Assembly: GCF_000226095.1 (NCBI RefSeq)
Contig: NC_016472.1
Coordinates: 10,230,001-10,294,000 of the forward strand
DNA from: Thermothelomyces thermophilus ATCC 42464
Lineage: Eukaryota; Ascomycota; Sordariomycetes; Sordariales; Chaetomiaceae
DNA length: 64,000 nt
Reading direction: 5' to 3'
The translations under genes and the position numbers were made by a program. Positions 38,900-47,446 of the stretch are shown here, in pieces. The notes beneath the pieces were generated by a model. That model was given only the letters and a program-made list of their open reading frames with translations. It was not told where the DNA came from and did no database searches. The first letter of the stretch is position 1. Every line of letters starts with the position of its first letter.

Positions 38900-40839
38900 G
38901 CTGCTCTGTTTCCTATATTGTAGACCTATTCTATAGGGCGTAAGCTTCTGTCCTTATTTCTTTGTCGGGTCGGCTAGTGATTGTTTTCGAATTTGTCGCG
39001 GAAGTAGTATCGGTATCTATATACTATACATTAGAACCAGGGCACTTGTACATATACCTTATATTGAGGATATAGTCATATAGTGTCGCCTAGGAGGTAT
39101 TAGAATTCTTTCCTAAATCCTTCCTATTATACGTAGACTATAGGTACTCTAATGCTATAGTAGGAGTGTTTCTTCTAGTAGCTTCCCTACGTACGCTTGT
39201 CTTTTCTATAGTTCGCGTATATAAACTAGTATTCTAGGTTCCGTATATTGTTACTAAGTTACTAGTCGTCAAGGTACTTAGTATAGCTATCGGGCCTATT
39301 ATATATTATAGGCTATCTTCCTTTAATAGTTTCTACAATACGTCGGAGTTCCTTCGTTTCGTCCCTTATCTTATCGCTCTACTAGGCAAGTTAAATCAAG
39401 CGTCTATCCCGTTTACGTAGTTCCATGTTAAGTTAGAAAACTTCATTATAATACTATTTAATTTGTTCCTAGAGAAATAGAACATTAGGTCCAGGTCTTT
39501 CAATTCCTTAGGTATCGGTTATCTACAATCTATCTTACCTTTATATGACCATAAAACCCTACTGCCTCAAGGCTAGGAGAATCGAAATTAGCAGTATATA
39601 CTCTCTTACTATATCCCATTCGGCAAGACCTATCTCTAGGTCTATAGTGACTAGTTCGGAGTATAGTACTTATTTATCTTTATTATTACTATCGTATCCG
39701 AGACTGTCCGTGTCATTACCCCTATCTTTATAGCTTGTAGCCGTTACTTCGATAACATCCTTAGTAGTTTCGTCGATAGCTATAATTTCCTTTCTAGGGA
39801 CCGTCTTCTACTCTTTCTTCGGGCTTCGACATTCTTGCTTATAGTGCCCTTTCTTTCTATAGTTATAGTAGGTAACATTAGACTTGTCTTTGGTTATCTT
39901 CTTCTAGTCCTACTTCTATGCTATATCTATATCTATAGCTCTAGGGTACGTTCTATACGAGGTACTAACATACGCTTGCTTTTTCTTATTATTAGCTTTA
40001 ACTATAGTTCTATTTATTTAACCTCGTTTTTACTACTCTTATATATAGAGTTAATTATCAATTCTAATAGCCTATATAATATATTTATCCAAAGTCTTAG
40101 GCTAATTATACTTATATAGCTTGTCTTTAATCTTTTCCTTTAAGCTATTATAAAATAGTTATATTAACACTTTATTATTAAGCTAAGACTTAAGTATATC
40201 TTATCTAAACTATATAATATAAGAGGCTACTAACTTAGTCTATCGGAGATTAGTAAGTCTTTCTTATATATAAATCTTCTTATCTTTATCACTAAAAACC
40301 TTCTAAAGCTCTTCTTCGAAACAATTATAGGATCGAAAGACTACTTATATAAATACGTCTTAGTCATCTTTATCTTCCTTAGTAAGATAGTCATTCTATA
40401 TAGGCTTAAACTATCTAAGTACCTTGCCCTCTAATCTCGTAGCTATATAGAGGACTTTAGCTTTATTATCTAAAAACTTATCGTCATTAAGCCGGAAGTA
40501 AGATCAGAGGTTTGTTAGGAATCCTATAAGGTCCTCCTTAGTTCCTCTAAATTTGCTAGGTAATTCGATCTTAATATAGCTCGCTTTAACGCTCTCGAGT
40601 ACCTTGATTTTAGTATAGGCCTCGTTAACCAATTTCCATAAGTGCTTTTCGCCGTTCTTAAGTTCCTTAATTTAAGCTTAAGCAGCCTTGTCTCTCTAGT
40701 CTAACTCCTAGATTTGCTAATAGAGTTAACCAAGCTAGGTAAGCAGCTATTTAGCTATAACGTTAGTAGCTATATTGATATCGAGGTCGAAGTCACCTCC
40801 GTTCTAAACTATAATAGAACAAAGGGAGTAGTAATAATA

Positions 40840-41285
40840 TATAACGAACCTAACTTAGACTTCTTCTAAAAGGGTTCAGATAAAGGTAAATTGAGTAGGA
40901 CAAGTAGGCAGGTCGTCTAAGGGATTTGGTAAAGCTAAAGGGTTTATAATAACACTAGAGTTATCTCTTATAGTAATTAGTAATGCTTGGTATAAGTACT
41001 GTAATTGTAATTGTTACCACTAGTGAACTCTTAGTATCCACTTAACGAGTAACTAGCTAGCTATATATATATAATTGTCTGTCCCTCTTTAATAGTTATC
41101 ACTAGTACCATTTCTCCTTTTACTCCGTAATTCCGCGTTGTCGATGGTGACATGTTATTATTACTAGTGAAGACCTTAGTCTTGGTGGTGATAATCTTCT
41201 GATTGGTCCGTCAAGTGATTGGCTGTCGGAATGTTCTATGTCCTGGCTGTAGCCTGCTAGGCCGTCTATGTGCTTATCCGTGACA
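40840..41285 (-). repeat. 5' LTR of element A (446 bp)
   Basis: It is a direct repeat of 26208-26643. On the element's strand it starts TGTCACGGATAAG, the best-preserved start of the four gypsy LTRs here, and it is followed on the plus strand by the TTAAG duplication. Confidence 0.92.
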
Positions 41286-42235
41286 TTAAGGACATTGGTT
41301 TCGAGATAATAGAAGAGGTCGTATAATGCTAGCGATAACTGTAGTTAGCCATCCTATATCTCCAAATTATCCTTATTATAGAGGGTAGGAAGCGGTATAA
41401 ATGACCTCTTTTCCGGAAGGACAGGAGTGCCGTTATTATTTAGTCTATAGGTGCCTTATAAAGATCATGTCTCGCTCTCTCTAACGGTGGTCGGCTGCTT
41501 CCTATAAGGTAACTATCCGTTATAGGAGGTCTTGGTTATTAGTTTAGGTATTATTTCCCTTAAGTTATTCCTCCTCTTATATATCTTGTTATTAGAGCAT
41601 CTCTACCTTATTATCTTTTTCTTTGTCCCTAAGGATAGAGTTATCGAATAGAGCTAACGATATCTTAAGAGTATTATATATATAGCTAGGGTTATAGGTT
41701 AAAGTTCTAAAGGATCTTTCTCTTAGAGTCTTACTACCTTGCCTATTTCTCCTAGACGGTAGATACTATTTACCCTTAGGTAATAGGCCTATTTATATAA
41801 GGAAATGTCTTTAAAGGCTTATAAGTCTTACGCTTAATAACTTCTATAGGTTATAGTAATTAGAACTACTAATTCTTAATAGATTTACTAAAATCTTAAT
41901 AGATTTGTCAAATTCTTAATAGATTTAGTGGTTTCCTTAATAGAATTAATGTCTTCCTTAATAGAAGGAAGAAATCTTGATAAAATCTTGACTTAGCTAT
42001 TGCTCTTATAGATAGAAATGACTAGGACCTTCAGAATCTGGTTACCGAAGGCCAAAGTCTATAAGGATTTAAGCGATTAGCAGAGGTTCTAAAGAAGGAG
42101 AGTAATCCACGAAGAAATAAGCAGCAGAAGGAAGCTTGATTTGCTGATAAATTTGCTAATAGGTTTACTAGTTCTGTTGCCGCAATTCTGGCTGGCGATT
42201 GAACCGCTTTGGTTTTAGGTTTTGGTGGTTAGGTT

Positions 42236-42360
42236 AGAGGTAGCTACAGTCCAATGGATTCGAATGACCGTAGGAGCCTCCAGAGCCGAAGGGTTGTTAT
42301 TGTTGTTAAGGTAGCTGCAGTTGAAAAGAAGAAGAAGAAGCCAACTGTAGGAGCCTCCAG
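42236..42360 (-). repeat. Diverged tandem duplication in the leader of element C
   Basis: Two related units of about 73 bp each contain AGGTAGCT(A/G)CAGT and GTAGGAGCCTCCAG (second motif at 42270-42283 and 42347-42360). They lie in the untranslated leader between the primer-binding site and the gag side. This leader is GC-richer than the rest and shows little RIP. Confidence 0.6.
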
Positions 42361-42376
42361 TAGAGGGCTCATAACC

Positions 42377-42545
42377 TCTTGCAGGTGGATGCGCGGATAG
42401 AACTGACGATCTTCGTATCTCTGCTACGTAGTTGGCGATGGTTCTGGAGGAAGAAGGACGGAGGCGTCCAGAGCCAACCTGCAGGAAGATGTGGGTGGCT
42501 GCAACCTCGGTAGGGCTGGAGCCCTGGTGGGCCCAGTCTACCACA
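42377..42545 (-). repeat. 5' LTR of element C
   Basis: This 169-bp direct repeat pairs with 21257-21425. On the element's strand it starts TGTGGTAGACTGGG and ends CCTGCAAGA, followed directly by the primer-binding site. It is essentially free of RIP. Confidence 0.93.
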
Positions 42546-42550
42546 CCCTG

Positions 42551-43291
42551 GAATAGCCCCAACCTTAGCACTGAACTGTGATGCCATTTGACTAGTCACC
42601 GCTGTGCACCCCCCCTCTTTCCTAGGTAGTTAGTATGCATGTGTATGGAATTGCAGCTGCTTAGTCGTGGAGGAACGCTCAGGGGAGGGTGTGTACATAC
42701 ATACGTGATACCACTCCTCACCTGACCTTGAGCAAGGTTTCATGCAGTGGTAGCTCGACCCTATGCCAGGCATGCGAGAAGTCTCTTACCTGGAGGTTAC
42801 CTCGGGATTCTTCGTCGATAGCCTTTGTATGCAACCGCGAGCAACTGATAACGACATCCTGGGACAGGAGCCCGATTTACACAAAAAGGAACTGAATGGG
42901 TCGTATCTTACAGGGCTTCGACGGAGACTGGCAAAGACAAGGAATATGTTTCCTTCTCTTTCTTTGTCCCTCTGTCTTGTGCTAGCGGTTTACCTGGCTT
43001 CCAAGGAATAATAACCCAATGAGTGTTGTGTAGCGGGAGCAAGTAACCCCGCTCCAGAATTTGGCAGTACTCTAAATTTGATCCCTACGAGGAAGAATTG
43101 TGCATACAGGGGCGGGCACCTTCCCTTGATGACAATGTTACCTGGCTAAGGTACCTTATACATGCTGCGAGTGGTGATTTGATTATGATCATGTGTTTTA
43201 CAATTAGGAGATACATGCTTACAAACCTGTTCGGGCAATTGAAGCTGAAATCACTTCTTCACACGTCTCATCGACTTCCCCCACGGGATCA
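42551..43291. other. Intergenic flank right of the retroelement nest
   Basis: This is normal-composition DNA between the CCCTG duplication and the 3' end of the NAD(P)-binding gene. Frames of 68-82 codons on the plus strand (about 42,690-43,010) have no recognisable product. It probably includes the 3' untranslated region of the minus-strand gene. I see nothing else. Confidence 0.45.
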
Positions 43292-44122
43292 TCAATCCAA
43301 GCCCATCAACCTTCTCAACCCCGTGTTATCCACGATGGTAAACCCACCAGGCAATCTCTCAACCCCCTGGCCGTCCAGAGCATTGTCCCACATGCCCATG
43401 GCCATGCCCGTCAGGAACTTCCCCAGGGGCTCAGTGGGGCTCCACTTGCTCTTCGCCGCGTGCTTCATGATCGGTGACATGATGCTTCCGACCATGCTCC
43501 TGAACGTCCCAAGCTCCGGCAGGAAAGGCTTGATTTCGGCGTGGCCAGTCCAGTCGACGAATCCGGGGCGGACGGTGGTTGCCCTGAGAGTAGAAGGATT
43601 CGATTTTTGCATCTCAGCCAGCGCCAGTTCGGTTTCGCCCTTGATACGCCCAAAGAACGGAGTCAAGCGGCCCGGGGTAAAGGTTGCGCCGTTGCCGGAG
43701 ACGTAGACAAAGTGGAACGGTTGACTGTTTTCTACTCCTGACGCGAGAGACTGGAAGGCTTTTGCCGCAGCGAGAGGGTAAGTCTTGGTTATTGTGATGT
43801 AATCCCTGGAGCGGAGCCGGTTAAGATCACTCGTGTGCCCGGTAACTAGAGTTCAGGGATCAAAAGGTACTGACTCCTTGCTGACCTGGGTCTGGCTGAT
43901 GCCCAGTGCCCAGACACAAGCTTGGGCTCCTTGTAGCTTGTCAAGGAGGTCTTTGTCGTAGGACGCGAAGTCTTTGTGGATAATGACATTGATGCGGTCA
44001 TCAGTGAACTTGACTGGCCGTCTGCTCACAACCGAGATCTTGGTGACGTCTTTACATTTGATCATGGCGTCGAGAGCAGCGGTGCCCACCAGACCGGTAG
44101 CGCCAGTTAGAATCAGATGCAT
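43292..44122 (-). CDS. NAD(P)-binding Rossmann-fold protein (atypical SDR / epimerase-like)
   Basis: Predicted exons (minus strand) are 44122-43875 and 43805-43292, giving 253 aa. The protein opens with MHLILTGATGLVGTAALDAM, a beta-strand plus TGATGLVG dinucleotide loop (GXXGXXG, residues 7-14) typical of extended and atypical short-chain dehydrogenases. The middle reads ACVWALGISQTQVSKEDYIT across the splice junction and then FVYVSGNGAT, the usual position of the active-site Ser/Tyr strand. No classical YXXXK is obvious, so it may bind NAD(P) without the standard catalysis. The intron (69 nt) uses a GTCAGT donor and CAG acceptor, chosen because it keeps the frame and a smooth family-like sequence. 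The frame is open upstream of the ATG but MHLILTG is the natural start. Substrate unknown. Confidence 0.85.
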
Positions 44123-44285
44123 CTTGCTGAGCGTGGAGAATCGAGATATATTCGGGTAGGCGTAGGTAGGCAGAGAACTAGATCTGATTAGACTAACGCT
44201 CGGGCGCTTTGGTGGCAACCAGATGTCAACACGCGGCAATCCGCCCTTTTGGACACAACTGGAATTGTGGGTGGCCTGAAAGAGA

Positions 44286-44457
44286 TGTGTGGATGGATGG
44301 ATGGATGCGGAAATCAACGATCCGATTCGTATAACTACTATGGAGTTCGATGATGGAGGAAGAAGGAAGAGGCTGACCGGGGCCACCCTGCAGGGAAGAT
44401 GTAGGTGGCTGCAACCCTGGTGGGCCCGGGAACCCTAGTGGGGCTCGGTCCACCACA
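44286..44457 (-). mobile_element. Diverged solo LTR related to element C
   Basis: On the minus strand it starts TGTGGTGGACCGAG and shares GGTTGCAGCCACC(T/C)ACATCTTCC and a CTTCTTCCTCCA tract with the 169-bp LTRs of element C, in the same order and spacing, at roughly three-quarters identity by eye. A TGGA tetranucleotide expansion lies near its left edge. No internal region accompanies it and no clear duplication flanks it. It is a fossil and probably much older than, or from a sister family of, element C. Confidence 0.75.
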
Positions 44458-44784
44458 AGATCGGATGGACAATTCTTTAAACACACAGCCGCGCTGGCTG
44501 ACGACGGCGGCGTTAGTTTTCGGGCTTAAAGCTAGCCAGCTTCAAGGTTCGGAGATAACTATAACTAATGAGTGGCTGACTGCAGTGACAGGGGTCATGT
44601 GTGGCCGAGTTCCTGCCAAACCTCCCACATCGAGCAAGATTCAAAAATGCACTCCTTACACATCTACCTGGTTAACACATACTGCGAGTCTTTACTGTCT
44701 CCTGCGTACAGCCTCGTGTGGCTCATTGCCCCGGATGACTTGAGAATGAGGCATTGAGTTGCCTTTAAGAGTGTTTGTGTTTGT

Positions 44785-44799
44785 GGGGGGGGGGGGGGG
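44785..44799 (+). repeat. 15-bp poly-G tract
   Basis: A run of 15 G follows a GTGTTTGTG stretch in the interval between the solo LTR and the small protein gene, with a T run near 44,830 beyond it. It is simple sequence. Confidence 0.75.
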
Positions 44800-44930
44800 A
44801 ATAAGCATCTTCCCATCTCCCAGGGAGTCTTTTTTTTTTCTTCTCATAGTGCCTTGATAGCTCAAATTCCCATTCAAGCGTGCATGCAGGTACACCATGA
44901 CCCCCTCCCCAAGATCACTTCAGACTGCCC

Positions 44931-45224
44931 TCAAGGCTGAGGCTTGTTGGACGGCTGGCTGAGCGAGGCTTTGCCGGTCAAGCCGGTAGGCTCACCAGAA
45001 TGCGAGGCCCTAGCAAGGTTCGGATCAGGACCGCCGGTCATGCTCTGATGCTGCTCAGTTGCTGGCCACGCTGTCAGGAGAGTGTCTTTCTTGTCTTCCC
45101 GGAGGGCTACATAAAGGAGACGAGCTTCATTGTTCGGAGCGCCAGAGAGAAAGAACTTACGTTCCTGGCCTGTCTTCGTTGCCTTTTCCAAACCCTTCTT
45201 CATTGTATCCTTGACCTTACCCAT
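44931..45224 (-). CDS. Small hydrophilic protein, 67 aa (spliced), unknown function
   Basis: ATG at 45224 opens MGKVKDTMKKGLEKATKTGQE, an amphipathic lysine-rich helix. A consensus GTAAGT donor at 45160 and a GACAG acceptor ending at 45071 define a 90-nt intron, giving exons 45224-45161 and 45070-44931 and a 67-aa product ending PTGLTGKASLSQPSNKPQP. Because the intron length is a multiple of three and contains no stop, a 97-aa unspliced form is also possible. The protein has no membrane segment or signal peptide and looks disordered, like small stress- or conidiation-associated proteins of filamentous fungi, but I do not recognise a family. Confidence 0.5.
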   Translation of the reverse strand: MGKVKDTMKKGLEKATKTGQERKFFLSGAPNNEARLLYVALREDKKDTLLTAWPATEQHQSMTGGPDPNLARASHSGEPTGLTGKASLSQPSNKPQP

Positions 45225-45625
45225 GATTGGACTGATTGGGATATGGTATGGTAACTCCTGATGTAAGATTGCACTGGACGTGAGTGGCTAAGGAACAATT
45301 GCAGGTTCTTGGTAGTTTGAGTTCTATCCTCGGCGGTGCAGTTGCTGTGATGTAATAGCCCAAAACAATGCCACTGACGTCGTTCATACCCAAGGTAGGT
45401 AAGGTACCTGATAGGTATGTAGTACCTGAGAAAGATGGGCCATCTTTGTGATGTACTGGATGTATGTACCTATGTACCTTGGTACCATTTGTCGGGACCA
45501 CGAGCAGATGCCCAAGCACTGAACCGTACTATTACTGCAAATCTCGGGATCGGCATGGCCTACCATGCCGGCTAGCCGATCGTAGGGCATGGAAGCCATT
45601 TGAGGGCTATCTTGCTACAACAGGC

Positions 45626-47446
45626 TCACGAGCCCCATCGGCTGATGAACTCGTCCCTCTTTGCGCTCTTGGCCTTCTTCAGTTTAGCCACTCCAGCGCA
45701 CACATCGCTCAACTTCTCGTCCACCTTTCTGAGCTCCTGGGAAAGCACGGCTATCGACCTCTCAATCTCAGCATCAACGAGTCGAACGCCTCCGAAGGGA
45801 CTCTCGGCCAGGATAGAGTCGTGGACCAGTTGGATCGCCAGTTTCCCGTCGGTTACATATTTGGTTGCTGCTTCCTCAAAGTTCTGCTGGGCGTGGAATG
45901 CAGCGTCCTGCAATTTTTCCCGACGGCCAGCAAGGGCTAGAGATAGCTCATCTACCTGCGCGCACAAGTCGGGAAGCCCTTCCTTTTCTTGCGGGAGGCT
46001 GATGGCAAGAGTACGAAGGATCTCCTCTAGCGGTGAGTCGTCGCCCGTATCGGGCGCGCCAGTCGAATATCTGGACCTCCGGCTCGGCCGGGCGTGGACT
46101 GGGGACACGGTTCCCTGTTGTTTGATGCTGTGCTGCTGCTGCGTTGGCGAGGCTCGGATGGCTGAGGGCTGCGTTTGTAGCTCAGCTTTGGCGAGGTCGA
46201 GGACGGCGTTCGCTGCCAGTTGGTACGACTGGAATGCATCAAGGCGAGCCGTCAGGTCTTGTACGCGATCGATAAGGTAGTCAAGGCATTCGTGGATCTT
46301 GATCATTAGCTTGGAAAGAAAAACGAAGAACTCGCCAGTACTCACATAACTGATTGCCTGGGCTGACCTCGCCAGAGTCTGGCCGTTCTTTGCAGCGAGA
46401 CTTCTGAGAGCCGGCTCTAGAAACTGCTGCTCGGTGGACATTTGGGCGACCGGAAGGATCTCTGCGTAGAGGGACTCGACCTCCTCTTGCAATGCGGAAA
46501 CCTCGTCGGTGGAAACCTTTGTTGGTGCCGATTTGGTGGGAGGCTCAAGAGCTTCGAGGTAAAGGCGGTCCAACCTCGTGCGAATTATCTCCACCGTGAA
46601 CTTGATCAGCCTACCACCACATGAGTCTCTGAACGGAGAGGAGGCACGGCGAGAAACACACCTCGCGCAAGTCTCGCGCAAGAGAGCGACGTCCCGTTGC
46701 TCCTCATCATTCTCAGCTTCGAGCTCCAATCCCAGCTTTTGAAGACTAGATAGCAGCCTGTCGTCAGAGGAAAACAGATTCTCTGCCGTCTGCTGGATTG
46801 TCGCGCTAGCGCCGGTGCTCCGCTGCTCGAGCTTGCTGACGCGAGAGCCGAGGGATTGCAGGAGTTCGTCTGTCTTGTCGGGCCAGTCAATACAAAAACA
46901 GCTCTGCACGCATCGGGTAGGTGGTAAGTATATACGTGTAAGGCAAGATCACTGCGCTCAGATTGCCACGCCCGGGCCCGCTCCGCTTCGATGGTGACGC
47001 GCTCCTTGAGGCTCTCGCGCCCAGAATCGACAAGACGGCCAAGAGCCTCCTGCTGCTGTCTGAGCGCCTCGGTATGCCGCGTGATGGCCTGGGTAGAGCG
47101 GTGGAGCTCCTCTATGGCGTCCTTAATCTCTTGGTCGCTCAGCAGACAAGTTGCGGCCAGATCTGACGACTTGGCGAGCTTATCGGCCAGGCCCGACTGC
47201 TCGAGGGCGGCATACCTGATCGGCACGGTTAGGATTGAGGGCTGGCCACGGGTGCTAGACAAAGACTTAGGGGTTTACGAACTGGCTCAGCTCATTCGCG
47301 GTGAGCAGCGTATCCGGCGTGAGGTGAAGCGTAGCCCAGCGAAAAAGATCGATCGAAGCTGGGTCGGAGAGCGCTCTCCTCACCGCTGACGCATCGAACG
47401 ATGGGTCGTACGCCCGCAAGACGGTGATTAGCGACTCGGCGTCCAT
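45626..47446 (-). CDS. HAUS3-like augmin complex subunit (microtubule nucleation)
   Basis: Predicted exons (minus strand) are 47446-47283, 47215-46936, 46873-46662, 46610-46346 and 46297-45626, giving 530 aa. The N-terminus (FRWATLHLTPDTLLTANELS, then YAALEQSGLADKL) matches the HAUS-augmin3 N-terminal region, including the spacing seen in animal HAUS3 (conserved ELxxFxxLxxSG-like core). The rest is almost wholly coiled coil, with a basic, disordered stretch (about PTQQQHSIKQQGTVSPVHAR) in the last third. Augmin recruits gamma-tubulin to existing microtubules to make branches, and it is known in filamentous fungi such as Aspergillus. Four introns of 67, 62, 51 and 48 nt are inferred; the last two are short, in frame and without stops, so their retention would give a longer protein, and two acceptors are AAG. 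The start is the first ATG of the conserved N-terminus. Confidence 0.8.

Larger units (their letters stand above)
26208..41285 (-). mobile_element. Element A: Ty3/gypsy LTR retrotransposon fossil inside C
   Basis: The LTRs are 26208-26643 (3') and 40840-41285 (5'), and the target-site duplication TTAAG is perfect (26203-26207 and 41286-41290). It is read on the minus strand. Parts in element order are gag side (40,839 down to about 38,905, continuing at about 31,399 after B), protease (about 30,600-30,900), reverse transcriptase (about 29,500-30,100), RNase H (about 28,900-29,250), integrase with an HHCC-type zinc region (about 28,050-28,650) and a chromodomain-like tail (about 27,400-27,600). 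A polypurine tract complement lies at 26,649-26,658. Without B it is about 7.6 kb. It is heavily RIP-mutated and broken dozens of times. It is younger than C, because it interrupts it. Confidence 0.92.
21257..42545 (-). mobile_element. Element C: Ty1/copia LTR retrotransposon fossil (outermost)
   Basis: Its ends are two near-identical 169-bp LTRs, and the flanking 5-bp target-site duplication CCCTG is perfect (21252-21256 and 42546-42550). Transcription is on the minus strand. The primer-binding site next to the 5' LTR (42365-42376, plus-strand GGGCTCATAACC) equals the anticodon stem-loop of initiator tRNA-Met, the half-tRNA primer known for copia. A polypurine tract (seven G on the minus strand) abuts the 3' LTR at 21,426. 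Legible parts run from the gag side (about 41,290-42,150 and 25,300-26,200) through integrase (about 24,250-24,900) to reverse transcriptase and RNase H (about 21,600-23,150). Without the elements inside it, C is about 6.2 kb. The interior is heavily RIP-mutated and broken many times over (dozens of breaks), so it is an inert fossil and the oldest of the three. Confidence 0.92.

Noticed and set aside
32573-40119. Short open frames within the AT-rich block, taken as possible genes
   Set aside because: They are fragments or antisense shadows of the retroelement coding regions left open by RIP.
26208-41285. Large inverted arrangement of LTR-like sequences, at first like the terminal inverted repeats of one giant transposon (Starship- or Polinton-like)
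   Set aside because: The inverted copies belong to two LTR elements in opposite orientation, each with its own target-site duplication. No tyrosine recombinase, capsid or protein-primed polymerase gene is visible.
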